Assembly (NCBI GenBank): GCA_964351625.1
Contig: CAYGOV010000005.1
Span: 62,001 to 126,000 of the forward strand
Source of the DNA: Marinoscillum sp964351625
Lineage (GTDB): Bacteria; Bacteroidota; Bacteroidia; Cytophagales; Cyclobacteriaceae
DNA: 64,000 nucleotides
Direction: 5' to 3'
Made by a program: the position numbers and the translations under genes. The notes below the pieces were generated by a model. That model saw only the letters and a list, made by a program, of their open reading frames with translations. It was not told the DNA's origin and made no database searches. This document shows positions 1 through 9,313 of the stretch, piece after piece (the stretch's first letter is position 1; each line of letters starts with the position of its first letter).

Positions 1-15
1 NNNNNNNNNNNNNNN
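1..15. other. Assembly gap at left edge (N run)
   Basis: Fifteen undetermined bases open the window. The adjoining reading frame is open into them, so the window begins inside the giant adhesin gene, and its signal peptide and start codon lie to the left. Confidence 0.95.
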
Positions 16-16
16 C

Positions 17-1900
17 GCTATCTCTGATGCTACAAACCCTAATGGTGGGTGTGCTACTACTATCACTTTCAAAATAGAAGAAGATCTGCCTACTATCGAC
101 ATCCTTGCCTCTGACATCACTGTGGTGGATAACAAAGCTTGTGATGCTGGTACGGCTAATGGTAGCATCTCTGTTGCCAACATGAGACTCGATGGTGCTA
201 TTGATGCTTTGACCAAGTACAACTTCGAATGGTCTGGTCCTGGTGGATACTCTGATGGTCCTTCCGTTGCTAATACCAATAACAGCATCACTGGACTTGT
301 TGATGGTACTTATACCCTAACAGTCACTACTAATGACGCTTCTGGTTGCCCTCCTGCTGATCTCTCTTTCGACTTTACTATCGAAAAAGATACATTGGAG
401 CCGGTACCGACCGTAAACATCGCTGCTATTGATACTTACTGTGCCGCTAATAATGATGGTACTGGGGAAATCAACTTCTATATTACTGATGATGTCACTG
501 GAGATCCTACCTATGATCTAGCTAAGTATGATGTCAAATTCTACAGAGGACAGAATACAACTGCTGCTGGTGTAGAACTATTCGCTGGCAATGCTGCCAT
601 CGATGGTACTGCGACTAATTCTGTAAATGGTACTGATAGTATCACTGTGTCAGAACTTGCTAATGGTTTCTATACTATCGCTATCTCTGATGCTACAAAC
701 CCTAATGGTGGGTGTGCTACTACTATCACTTTCCAAATCACTGAAGATCTACCTACTATTGATATTCAGTCCGATGATTTCNNNNNNNNNNNNNNNNNNN
801 NNNNNNNNNNNNNNNNNNNNNNNNNNNNNNNNNNNNNNNNNNNNNNNNNNNNNNNNNNNNNNNNNNNNNNNNNNNNNNNNNGTGGGTGTGCTTCAACAAC
901 CACTTTCCAAATCACTGAAGATCTACCTACTATTGATATTCAGTCCGATGATTTCACTGTAACTGATAATCAAGCTTGTGATGCCGGTACGGCTAATGGC
1001 ACAATTACCATCACAGATATTAGAGAAGATGGAACTGCTAACTCTACTTTGAGTGATTACAACTTTGCTTGGTCTGGCCCTGGTGCTTTTAGCGTAGGTG
1101 CTCAGTCTGGAGCGAATGCAGCTGTTAATGCGCTCACTGGATTAGAAGAAGGCACTTATACCCTTTCGGTAACTTCCAACAATACAAGTGGATGTCCGCC
1201 TGCTGCGCTGACTTATGACTTTGTTGTAGGAAAAGATACTCTTGAGCCTGTGCCGACTGTGGAAATACTCGCTATCGACACTTACTGTGCGCCGAATAAT
1301 GATGGTACTGGTATCGTCAAGTTCTTCGTAGAAGATGATGCGTCTGGTGACCCGACAGTAGATGCTGCTAACTATACCATCACTTTCTACAGAGGTAATT
1401 CTACCGCGGCTGGTGACGAACTATTCGCTGCTAATGGAAATGAAGGAACTGCTACTAGAAATATCATTGGTGCTAATGATAGCATCACTTTAGCTGGTCT
1501 CGCTGATGGATTCTATACCGTCACTATCGCGGATGCTACTAATCCTAATGGTGGGTGTGCTTCAACAACCACTTTCCAAATCACTGAAGATCTACCTACT
1601 ATTGACATACAAGATGCCGATGTAGAAGTAATTGCTGATAGTAATTGTGATGGCAGTACTGGCAATGGTATCATAAACATTGCTGGAATAAGAGTTAATG
1701 GTGTACTCAATACCAATACAGATGACTACAACTTTGCATGGTCTGGCCCAGCAAGCTTTACAGCGATCGCTTCTACTTCTGGAGGTGGCGCAGACACGTT
1801 AACTGACCTTTCGAATGGTACTTATATCCTAACGGTCACTTCAAACAATGGCACTGGTTGTCCTCCTACTGCAATAACACTCGAATTTGTAGTAGAAGAC
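17..1900 (+). repeat. In-frame tandem repeat of about 663-669 bp within the adhesin gene
   Basis: Positions 17-70 recur identically at 680-733 (period 663 bp). The GGTGGGTGTGCT segment after the gap (882) recurs at 1551 (period 669 bp). Each unit encodes two alternating modules, a CDAGTANG type and a DTYCAxNNDGTG type. Nucleotide identity is highest around the gap and fades after about nt 1600, where the modules diverge. The pattern suggests recent duplication or gene conversion near the left of the array and older copies toward the C-terminus. Confidence 0.85.
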
Positions 1901-4900
1901 GAAAGTGTCGAACCAAAAATCACCAATACAGCCAGAACTGCAGACACCTTCTGTGACAATGGCAGCAATGACGATCAAGGTGATGGCTCCCTTACTGTAG
2001 TAATGAGAGAAGATGGTGATACCATTACAGCTGCGGAGATCAATGCCGATTATATTGTAGAATGGTATCGAGGATCTTACACGTCAGTTCCTGGAAGTGG
2101 TGATGCTAACTTCATAGCTGATAAAAACACAGCACCTGGAGCTAACTCTGGGAATGCCAATGCAGGTAGTGCCAAAATAGGAACGAATATATTCAACCTT
2201 GCTGGGCTTGCTGGTGGCAAATACACCGTATTCCTACAAAAGCAAAGTGGTTCGGCTAATGTTGGATGTTCTCAGACTGCCATATTTGAAGTCTTGAAAG
2301 ATTCGGCGCTCATCACTATCAATCCGAACACTGATATCACTTTTGATCATAACTTTAATTGTGATGCACCAAATGGATTCATTCAAATCACAAATGTGAA
2401 AGAAGACAGTAGTTCATTGTATGCTTTGTCGAATTATACTTTCACATGGTATAAAGATGGTGTAGCACTAAGTGATCCTGCAGATGGAAAAATAAGCTCT
2501 TTAAGTGGTGTCAACGACCGACTTGATAGCCTATCTGCTGGAGTCTATACTGCAACAGCCACCAATGACAGCACAGGTTGCGTGAGTAAAACTGAAGTAA
2601 GCATAGAAATTGAAGACGAACCAATCAATCCTGTCATCAGGAGTATAGCTAAAACAGCAACTACTTTCTGTGATGATTCAGGAAATAGTGGAAATGGTTC
2701 ACTAGAAATTAGGATTACTGAAGCAGGAGCTGCTGCTATATTGACTGACTATACAATCACATGGTATAGAGATTCGGTAGTCACGGCTGCTAATGAAATC
2801 TATCCTAACAACCCAAGTAGTCTAAGAGGTACTGCGAGAAATCAAAGTGGAGACCTTACGCTATTGGATAGTTTGAAAAAAGGTTACTACACGGTAGTGA
2901 TTCAAAAGAACAATGCTCCATCCCCTAATGCTGGATGTATAGCTCAGAGAACTTTTGAAGTAATTGAAGACTTAGACTTCCCTACAATCAATATCCCTGA
3001 TGCTCAAATAACGCACAATACACTGTGTGGCGCCACTGGAAACGGAGCATTGACCATCGATGATAATGATATTACTTTCCAAGGAGCAAGTGGAAGTGTC
3101 GCCAACTACAACTGGTCGATAACCTCGGCAGGAGCTAATCCAACGATCACTCAGACGTTGAATACACCAGCAACCATATCTTTCTCAAGCTTATTGCCTG
3201 ATACCATTTCGTTCATTGCTACAAGTATTACTACTGGATGTGCTTCCGGCTCACTTTCTGTGATCATACTAGACAAGCATGTTGATCCAGTCATTGATTC
3301 ATTGGTAATGACTCCAAACGACAATTGTAACTCGGGTAGTATCGCTCAAGGACGTATTGATCTACTTTCTATTGATGGCGTTAGTCTCCCTTCGAACAAT
3401 TATACATACCAGTGGTATGTTGGCACTTCTGTGTCAGTTGGTCAAGAATTATCTACCATATTGCCTGGTCAAAAAGACGATTCCACTATCGTGGAAAATC
3501 TACCTGATGATAATTACACTGTAGAGATCACTAACGTAATTACCGGCTGTTCATCAAGTCAGGTGATTGAGGTTGAAAATGATCCTACTTATCCAATAAT
3601 TGGAAGCTATGAAGTCAATAAGGACCTCACTTGTGGAATAGGTAATGGTTCCTTTGTACTTCTTTCGATCTTCAACGATGGCACAGAGTATGAAATGTCT
3701 ATACCAGCTGATTCTTTAGAAATAGTTACAAATTATACTTTGAATTTCTACGAATCGGATAAAACTACGGCGATCTCAGATAGCGATCCAAGTACTCCAA
3801 TGACACTTGAGAATTTGTCAATGGGCTACTTCTTCGTTTCCATATCAAGAAATGATTCTAACTGTGAATCTCAGTTAGTTGGATTCGGAATTGAAAATGC
3901 TCCATTCTATCCTAAATTGCAATTAGCTCAGATAGAAGCAGACTCTACCTGTAGTCAAACCGGTACCACGCCGAGTGGCTCACTCCTAGTAACTGTTGAC
4001 AATGCCAACGATCGAGCATTAATTGATTCTACATATACTTTCAACTGGTACTCAATAGATCCTAATGATGATAATACAAGATTACTCAGCGGTGCTTCTA
4101 TCAGTACCAATGATACCTTGGTTGATCAATATGCTGGACGTTTTGAGGTTGAAGTAACGAATACTTCACTCGGTTGTACTTCTAATACTTTCTTCACGCT
4201 TACAAACGAGCCAGAGACTATTAGAATTGTTTCAATAGATAGCGTGAGTGTGACGACTTGTGATCCTTCTGATGCATTCTTCGAGGTGACTCAAATGAAT
4301 ATCGCTCAGCTTACTGATTATACTTTCAATTTTTATAACGGAGATCCTACTTTAGGAAATGCCAATGACTCGTTGATTTACTCGGGTTCTAGTCCTCGTG
4401 TGAGTTTTGATAGTACTGGATTCAGTGTAATACCGGATGTTTACTACGTATCTGCAACAAGTAACATTACTGGCTGTATAACAGACTATGTAAGAATAGA
4501 GCTCTTCGATCAAACCGATTTACCATTAATCGCTATTGAAGATTTTACGCTTCAGACTAATTGCGATCCAAGTAATCCAAATGGAACACTCACAGTATCA
4601 GCAGATGGTTCTCAGGACAACACGCTGTATACTTTTGAGTGGACTAACAGTGCTGGAGTTGTAGTGGAGGCCAATAATGCAACAGCAGATAGCTTAGCAG
4701 AGGACACTTACACGGTGACTGTAACAGAAGTGTCTAGTAATTGCTCTATCTCCGAGCAATACACAATGGTCCCAGGCTATACTAATCCGTTTCTTGTTTC
4801 CATAACCTCTGAAGGGAACTCCAATTGTGTGAATCCAAATGGTATACTAGCTGCTACGGTGATTGATATCCCTAAAGGCAAATCACTTGCTAATTACAAT

Positions 4901-6163
4901 TTCTACTGGTTCGCGGGTGTTGATACTACTGGAGTGCCTGATATTACTACAGCCATTGGCACAGGCTCTGTGATAGATAGCTTAGATGCGGGAGTCTACA
5001 CGATTTACGTAATAGATGGTACTGACGCTTTCTGTACATCGAAAGCCCAACTTGCTACTGTTAGAGATTTGATTGACCCTATTGATATGCGTGTAGATAT
5101 TATCAATGATGTCACCATTTGTTATCCTACCCTACCTAATGGTAGAGCTACTATTGGTTTCATTGAAGGTGATCTTTTCAGATATACTTTCGACTGGTAC
5201 GAAGGTGTGGTGACTGATACTACTGGACAGGTGCCATTCAAGAGTGGCGCTTCCTTCTCTGTAGATTCACTTGCTGTTGGTGCATATACAGTGAAGGCTA
5301 CCGATCTAGTTACTGGCTGTATTGTGCTTAAACAGTTTAATATGCTAGATGCTACAGTGACTGTTGGTGCGCCAAGTGTTGAAAAATTGTCCGACCGTGA
5401 CAATTGCTTGTCTCCGAATGGTGAAGCGATCGCTAGAGTAAATGGTAATACAGAAGGCTATATCTTTAATTGGTATGCTCCTGATGACCTAGTGAATCCA
5501 GCATTTACCGGTGATCGTGTAAATACACTTGACTCTGTGACGTACTTAGTGGAAGCGATCAAAATATCCACAGGCTGCGAATCCGCTAGGGTTGCAATTG
5601 AGATTGGTCAAGCATTTGAGGATCCAGAATTTAAAGTATCCACCACTGGGTCTATCTGTATACGATCAAGTGATGGCGCGTTTAATCAGTTTAACGGTAC
5701 TGCCGATATCTTCTTCGAAAGACACCACGTCATTGATAGCATTGCATGGATCAATCCAGAAGGCGACTTAATCTCAAACTACGAAAAATTAATAGATGCC
5801 GAACCTGGTGTATGGACCGTGTGGTTCAGATCAGATAATGGTTGTGATTACACAAGGGAGTTTGAGATTACTACCTCATTGAAAATCTATAATGGATTGT
5901 CAGCAAATGGTGACGGTATCAACGATTACCTTATCATAGACTGTATAGACTACTTCCCGAACAATAGGGTAAGTATTTACAATAGAGATGGATCATTAGT
6001 CTATGAAACCAAAGGTTACACTAACGAAACAGATCATAGATTTGATGGATTCAGCAATATTGGAAATAAACCGAAACAACTACCTGTAGGTACTTACTTC
6101 TACTTCATTGACAAAGGAGATGGTTCAGACGTGGTACAGGGTTACTTAGAATTGGTTAGATAG
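17..6163 (+). CDS. Giant repetitive adhesin-like protein with T9SS type B sorting domain (5'-partial)
   Basis: This is a cell-surface or secreted SprB-like multidomain protein, probably an adhesin exported by the type IX secretion system. The frame is open from the first called base, so the N-terminus is missing; about 2,048 codons are visible, including 33 hidden by Ns. It consists of at least 18 modules of about 95-115 residues. Most carry an early cysteine in a Cys...Asn-Gly context (CDAGTANG, CNSGSIAQG, CVNPNG), a central NYxFxWY/G segment, a DSLxxGxYTVxV strand and a late GC. The first modules alternate in two types that make a repeat of about 221-223 residues; later ones are more diverged. 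Residues from about nt 5880 (NGLSANGDGINDYL, then NNRVSIYNRDGSLVYE, LPVGTYFYFID) match the gliding motility-associated C-terminal domain (TIGR04131/CHU_C). PorP/SprF follows 16 nt downstream. The ligand is unknown. Confidence 0.9.
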   Translation, partial: AISDATNPNGGCATTITFKIEEDLPTIDILASDITVVDNKACDAGTANGSISVANMRLDGAIDALTKYNFEWSGPGGYSDGPSVANTNNSITGLVDGTYTLTVTTNDASGCPPADLSFDFTIEKDTLEPVPTVNIAAIDTYCAANNDGTGEINFYITDDVTGDPTYDLAKYDVKFYRGQNTTAAGVELFAGNAAIDGTATNSVNGTDSITVSELANGFYTIAISDATNPNGGCATTITFQITEDLPTIDIQSDDFXXXXXXXXXXXXXXXXXXXXXXXXXXXXXXXXXXGCASTTTFQITEDLPTIDIQSDDFTVTDNQACDAGTANGTITITDIREDGTANSTLSDYNFAWSGPGAFSVGAQSGANAAVNALTGLEEGTYTLSVTSNNTSGCPPAALTYDFVVGKDTLEPVPTVEILAIDTYCAPNNDGTGIVKFFVEDDASGDPTVDAANYTITFYRGNSTAAGDELFAANGNEGTATRNIIGANDSITLAGLADGFYTVTIADATNPNGGCASTTTFQITEDLPTIDIQDADVEVIADSNCDGSTGNGIINIAGIRVNGVLNTNTDDYNFAWSGPASFTAIASTSGGGADTLTDLSNGTYILTVTSNNGTGCPPTAITLEFVVEDESVEPKITNTARTADTFCDNGSNDDQGDGSLTVVMREDGDTITAAEINADYIVEWYRGSYTSVPGSGDANFIADKNTAPGANSGNANAGSAKIGTNIFNLAGLAGGKYTVFLQKQSGSANVGCSQTAIFEVLKDSALITINPNTDITFDHNFNCDAPNGFIQITNVKEDSSSLYALSNYTFTWYKDGVALSDPADGKISSLSGVNDRLDSLSAGVYTATATNDSTGCVSKTEVSIEIEDEPINPVIRSIAKTATTFCDDSGNSGNGSLEIRITEAGAAAILTDYTITWYRDSVVTAANEIYPNNPSSLRGTARNQSGDLTLLDSLKKGYYTVVIQKNNAPSPNAGCIAQRTFEVIEDLDFPTINIPDAQITHNTLCGATGNGALTIDDNDITFQGASGSVANYNWSITSAGANPTITQTLNTPATISFSSLLPDTISFIATSITTGCASGSLSVIILDKHVDPVIDSLVMTPNDNCNSGSIAQGRIDLLSIDGVSLPSNNYTYQWYVGTSVSVGQELSTILPGQKDDSTIVENLPDDNYTVEITNVITGCSSSQVIEVENDPTYPIIGSYEVNKDLTCGIGNGSFVLLSIFNDGTEYEMSIPADSLEIVTNYTLNFYESDKTTAISDSDPSTPMTLENLSMGYFFVSISRNDSNCESQLVGFGIENAPFYPKLQLAQIEADSTCSQTGTTPSGSLLVTVDNANDRALIDSTYTFNWYSIDPNDDNTRLLSGASISTNDTLVDQYAGRFEVEVTNTSLGCTSNTFFTLTNEPETIRIVSIDSVSVTTCDPSDAFFEVTQMNIAQLTDYTFNFYNGDPTLGNANDSLIYSGSSPRVSFDSTGFSVIPDVYYVSATSNITGCITDYVRIELFDQTDLPLIAIEDFTLQTNCDPSNPNGTLTVSADGSQDNTLYTFEWTNSAGVVVEANNATADSLAEDTYTVTVTEVSSNCSISEQYTMVPGYTNPFLVSITSEGNSNCVNPNGILAATVIDIPKGKSLANYNFYWFAGVDTTGVPDITTAIGTGSVIDSLDAGVYTIYVIDGTDAFCTSKAQLATVRDLIDPIDMRVDIINDVTICYPTLPNGRATIGFIEGDLFRYTFDWYEGVVTDTTGQVPFKSGASFSVDSLAVGAYTVKATDLVTGCIVLKQFNMLDATVTVGAPSVEKLSDRDNCLSPNGEAIARVNGNTEGYIFNWYAPDDLVNPAFTGDRVNTLDSVTYLVEAIKISTGCESARVAIEIGQAFEDPEFKVSTTGSICIRSSDGAFNQFNGTADIFFERHHVIDSIAWINPEGDLISNYEKLIDAEPGVWTVWFRSDNGCDYTREFEITTSLKIYNGLSANGDGINDYLIIDCIDYFPNNRVSIYNRDGSLVYETKGYTNETDHRFDGFSNIGNKPKQLPVGTYFYFIDKGDGSDVVQGYLELVR
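782..881. other. 100-N scaffold gap inside the tandem repeat
   Basis: Exactly 100 Ns, a conventional placeholder length. The 54 bases before the gap (728-781) are identical to 902-955 after it, so the assembly broke on a repeat. If one repeat unit is missing, the true gap is nearer 590 bp, or 590 plus multiples of about 666 bp. The frame continuing through 100 Ns is not evidence of real continuity. Confidence 0.9.
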
Positions 6164-6179
6164 ATTTAATCGAAAGCAA

Positions 6180-7109
6180 ATGAAAAAACTACTGTTTTCT
6201 ATACTTATACTGGCTGGTGCATTTAGTGCATCAGCCCAGCTTCGCGCGTTGACCTCTACCTATCCATTCAATGGATTATTGATCAACCCAGCCTATGCGG
6301 GAAGTTTGAATGTGCTCTCCGTGATTGCCGTACATAGAGAGCAATGGATAAATGTAGAGGGGGCACCTTCCTTTCAAGCGCTGACAGCTCATTCCTCTTT
6401 TAATTCTAATCGTATAGGAGTTGGTTTGCAGGTAACAAGAGATCAAATAGGCGTTCATAACAACGTCTCAACCTATGGAAGCTACGCTTACAAAATAAAA
6501 ATGAGTTTTGGAATACTTTCCATGGGATTACAAGGTGGTTTTGATAGTAGAACATCAAACTTTAGCGATTTGACACTATTTACGACTGATGATCCAGCCT
6601 TACCAGCTACTACGATAAATCGTTTCACTCCAAATTTTGGTACAGGATTATACTTCGCCAACCCATGGATGTATGCTGGGTTTTCAGTTCCGTACATTCT
6701 GGAAAACAAAACTTTCATTTATGATGAAAGTGGCAACAATGTGTCGAATGCTCGAGAAAGCAGATACTATTATGCCACTGGTGGCGTGATCTTTCCTATA
6801 AGTGAGTCGTTGAAGCTATCACCTTCAGTACTATTTAGAGGTCAGGAGCAAAACCGATTTGCCTACGACATTACTGCAATGGTAATATTCGATGGGATAG
6901 CCTATGCAGGAATAAGCTATCGGAACTCAAATGACATCACGTTTATTGGACAAGTGATCCTAAATGAGAACTTAAGAATCGGGTATGCTTATGATGCCAC
7001 TACAAGTGAAATATCTACTGAAACAAGTGGATCACACGAAATCTTAGTGAACTATCGTATCAAACTGAGAAACTATAAAAAGGACCCACAGTGTCCAGTC
7101 TATTTTTAA
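6180..7109 (+). CDS. PorP/SprF family type IX secretion outer-membrane protein
   Basis: 309 aa with a signal peptide at residues 1-19 (MKKLLFSILILAGAFSASAQ). The family signature follows: Q...YPFNGLLINPAYAGS, the HREQW segment, LTAHSSF, and a series of amphipathic beta strands ending in LVNYRIKL. PorP/SprF proteins are outer-membrane beta-barrel components of T9SS that attach to or help export particular type B CTD substrates, as SprF does for SprB. It lies 16 nt after the adhesin stop on the same strand, so the two are probably co-transcribed and this is the adhesin's dedicated partner. The family is certain; the pairing is inferred from position. Confidence 0.92.
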   Translation: MKKLLFSILILAGAFSASAQLRALTSTYPFNGLLINPAYAGSLNVLSVIAVHREQWINVEGAPSFQALTAHSSFNSNRIGVGLQVTRDQIGVHNNVSTYGSYAYKIKMSFGILSMGLQGGFDSRTSNFSDLTLFTTDDPALPATTINRFTPNFGTGLYFANPWMYAGFSVPYILENKTFIYDESGNNVSNARESRYYYATGGVIFPISESLKLSPSVLFRGQEQNRFAYDITAMVIFDGIAYAGISYRNSNDITFIGQVILNENLRIGYAYDATTSEISTETSGSHEILVNYRIKLRNYKKDPQCPVYF

Positions 7110-7117
7110 ATAGTTGA

Positions 7118-7471
7118 CTAATATTTTCTATCCCCTTCACCACTAATGTTGAATAAAAGTGAGTTGGTAATTGAAAGCAAAAGGCTAAAAAGTAGCGCCC
7201 ACAGAAAACTATCAACAGTAAATCCTGTAATTAGATAGTCCGCCAACATTATCAGCAAAGAGTTGATCACAAGAAGGAAAAGTCCCAAAGTGAAAACCGT
7301 GAGTGGAATGGTAAGTACTACCAGAATTGGTCTTACTGTATAGTTTAAAAGAGCAATCACGGCTGCCGCTGCTACTGCTGTCAAGAATCCATCTATAGAA
7401 ACTCCAGGTAAAAGATAGGAGACAATCACAACTGCAAGTGCCGCAAGTAAAAGACGTATTAGAAATCCCAT
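7118..7471 (-). CDS. Phage holin family 4 (YvlD-like) small membrane protein
   Basis: 117 aa and almost entirely hydrophobic, with four predicted transmembrane segments (about residues 4-22, 30-48, 56-78, 88-108). The LNYTVRPILVVLTIPLTVFTLGLF region is characteristic of the Mycobacterial 4-TMS phage holin superfamily IV (PF04020). Despite the name, chromosomal members are not lysis genes; their role is unknown, possibly envelope stress. The stop lies 9 nt from the convergent porP/sprF stop. The DinB-like gene upstream is 25 nt away on the same strand. Confidence 0.85.
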   Translation of the reverse strand: MGFLIRLLLAALAVVIVSYLLPGVSIDGFLTAVAAAAVIALLNYTVRPILVVLTIPLTVFTLGLFLLVINSLLIMLADYLITGFTVDSFLWALLFSLLLSITNSLLFNISGEGDRKY

Positions 7472-7496
7472 AAGGCAATCATATTTTAAGTTAGAA

Positions 7497-8000
7497 TTAA
7501 TATCGTTGTTTCAACACATTCAAGTGATGACTCATGTGCCCTGCTAAAATATAAATTAAAGCTCTGACTGTAAAAAGATTGCCTCCTGCAATACCAGTGT
7601 GACTTAGTTGCTCATCTCTGAGATTCTTTATCATTTCTAAATTCGCACTTCTAAGCGCTTCTATTTCTGTGATAAAAGATTGCAGTGATCTATCAAAAAA
7701 TCCATTTTCAATATAATGGTCCTGATCAAAGCCAGGGATTTCCGTTTTATCATTTCGAGAAAATCGTAATATTCGATAGGCCATAACCCTTTCCACATCG
7801 CTTATGTGACCGAAAACTTCAGCTAAAGTCCATTTGCCAAGAGCATATCTATAGCTTAGTCTCGAATCCAATTGACTCTTTAGATATGCTACATATTCCG
7901 TAACATTCCTCTCAAGAAAACCAAAAACTTCCTGATCCCCTACCTGAGAAATATAACCATGATAAAATTCATTGTACTCGTTCGATTTAGGCTTATCCAT
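7497..8000 (-). CDS. DinB-like/YfiT-type putative metal-dependent hydrolase
   Basis: 167 aa of the DinB_2 four-helix fold. The metal-ligand histidine pattern is visible as WTLAEVFGHISDVER in the first half and LAGHMSHHLNVLKQ at the C-terminus. Members are bacillithiol or other thiol S-transferases or have no known substrate; nothing here identifies one. The start codon overlaps the end of the upstream gamma carbonic anhydrase gene by 8 nt, so the two are translated as an operon. Confidence 0.85.
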   Translation of the reverse strand: MDKPKSNEYNEFYHGYISQVGDQEVFGFLERNVTEYVAYLKSQLDSRLSYRYALGKWTLAEVFGHISDVERVMAYRILRFSRNDKTEIPGFDQDHYIENGFFDRSLQSFITEIEALRSANLEMIKNLRDEQLSHTGIAGGNLFTVRALIYILAGHMSHHLNVLKQRY

Positions 8001-8517
8001 TTTCTTCGTCTTTAAACCAGCCTGCGTATTTCAAATAATTGTTAGAAATCCTTTTCAGCATTTCTTTATTTTTCTCATCGAGTTCCTTAATCTTCTTTGC
8101 GGGAATACCACCATAAATTGAGTTGCTTTCGACTATTGTCCCCTCCAAGACCACAGCTCCAGCAGCCACTATTGCGCCCGACTTTACAACAGCTCCATCC
8201 ATCACCATTGCTCCCATGCCAATCAAGACCTCATCTTCCAAAGTACAACCATGGATGATTGCATTGTGGCCAATCGACACATTGCTACCAATAGAAGTCG
8301 GCGACTTTTCAAAGGTACCATGGATGGTTACATTGTCTTGTATATTGGTCCTATCTCCTATTTTGATATAGTTGACATCCCCTCGAAGCACTGCCCCGAA
8401 CCAAACAGTGCATTGATCACCAAGGAACACTTCACCTACTAAGGTCGCATTTTCTGCAAACCAACAATCTTTTCCAACTTTTGGAGTAAATCCCCTTACT
8501 GATTTAATCAGCGCCAT
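7993..8517 (-). CDS. Gamma carbonic anhydrase family protein
   Basis: 174 aa left-handed beta-helix (hexapeptide repeat) protein. The run from CWFAENATLVGEVFLGDQC through GDVNYIKIGDRTNIQDNVTIHG and SIGHNAIIHGC holds the three zinc-ligand histidines of the family. The following GMGAMVMDG and AAGAVV turns and the YGGIPAKKI end match YrdA/CaiE-like gamma-CAs. The expected function is bicarbonate/CO2 interconversion, but many members are untested. Length is typical. It is the first gene of a pair with the DinB-like gene. Confidence 0.92.
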   Translation of the reverse strand: MALIKSVRGFTPKVGKDCWFAENATLVGEVFLGDQCTVWFGAVLRGDVNYIKIGDRTNIQDNVTIHGTFEKSPTSIGSNVSIGHNAIIHGCTLEDEVLIGMGAMVMDGAVVKSGAIVAAGAVVLEGTIVESNSIYGGIPAKKIKELDEKNKEMLKRISNNYLKYAGWFKDEENG

Positions 8518-8562
8518 ACCTTTGCGTGTTTTAGAACAAACTCAAAATAACACTTTTATTTG

Positions 8563-9300
8563 ATGCTATTAAAACTCCTTCGTTTCTCGAAATTCATCAT
8601 TTGCCTCTCGCTTTCATCAACCTTGATAATTAGTTGCAATAGTTTTTCATCTAGTGAAAGTGATGAAGAAGCATCTATTCAAGCAGTAAACGAAATCGCA
8701 ACTACAGAATATAAAATCGATTCTCTAAGTTCGGTACTTACTTGGATCTACGGTGAAGGTAAATATCAACACAATGGCTTGGTTCCAATCAGTTCTGGTT
8801 CGCTTCATTTAATTGACAACCAAATAGTTAATGGGTCCATAACCTTAGATTTTAATGGTGTCATCACTATGGATCTAGTGAAAGACTCTACAAAGCATAA
8901 GGCTTTTGTTAATGATATACTATCGAGTATATTCTTAGAAACTGATAGCACGCAAAATATCAAAATTAAGATATTAAAGGTTTCCGAAATTCAAGAAAGT
9001 GATAGTACTGACCTTAATAAGATCTATCCTTTCATGGCAGATTTTATTCTGAAACAACCAACTCATATCATCTCTGCACAAATTAGTATCAAGGACACTA
9101 CATATCAGAAAGACTTTCCAGCCATCCTTTCCTTTTCACAATCGGCGCTTAATGTTGAAGGTAGAATGATCATCGAACTTGATTCAAAAATCATGAAGTC
9201 AGAACCGGTTTCAAATACTCAAAAATCCGACAGTCTTCAACAAGAGACGAAATCTAAAATATCTATCGGTCTGTTCTTAAAAGCGGAAAGTAAACTTTAA
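8563..9300 (+). CDS. YceI-like domain lipoprotein
   Basis: 245 aa from the ATG at 8563; a TTG at 8560 would add one residue and is less likely. Residues 1-25 form a lipoprotein signal with lipobox LIISC, giving a lipid-anchored periplasmic-side product. Residues from about 50 (YKIDSLSSVLTWIYGEGKYQ...HNGLVPISSGSLHL) through the C-terminus show the YceI-like pattern: SxxTW, G...H.G, xSGxLxL, GSITLDFNG. YceI-fold proteins bind isoprenoid or other amphipathic lipids; the ligand here is unknown. The C-terminal part is Ser/Lys-rich and diverged. Divergent from the gamma-CA operon. Confidence 0.75.
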   Translation: MLLKLLRFSKFIICLSLSSTLIISCNSFSSSESDEEASIQAVNEIATTEYKIDSLSSVLTWIYGEGKYQHNGLVPISSGSLHLIDNQIVNGSITLDFNGVITMDLVKDSTKHKAFVNDILSSIFLETDSTQNIKIKILKVSEIQESDSTDLNKIYPFMADFILKQPTHIISAQISIKDTTYQKDFPAILSFSQSALNVEGRMIIELDSKIMKSEPVSNTQKSDSLQQETKSKISIGLFLKAESKL

Positions 9301-9313
9301 TCTAAGATACTAC

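Noticed and set aside
782..881. Apparent unbroken reading frame through the N run
   Set aside because: The 100 Ns are a placeholder; frame agreement has a one in three chance and says nothing about the real length.
17..1600. Regular repeats that could suggest a CRISPR or satellite array
   Set aside because: The period is about 666 bp, the reading frame is open throughout and each unit encodes a recognisable module, so it is a coding repeat.
5122..5403. Antisense open frame opposite the adhesin modules
   Set aside because: It follows the codon pattern of the repetitive sense gene and encodes no recognisable protein; similar antisense frames lie opposite 1513-1716 and other genes.
7118..7471. 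Holin-like gene as a sign of a prophage
   Set aside because: The PF04020 family is widespread in chromosomes; no endolysin, integrase or structural phage gene is nearby.
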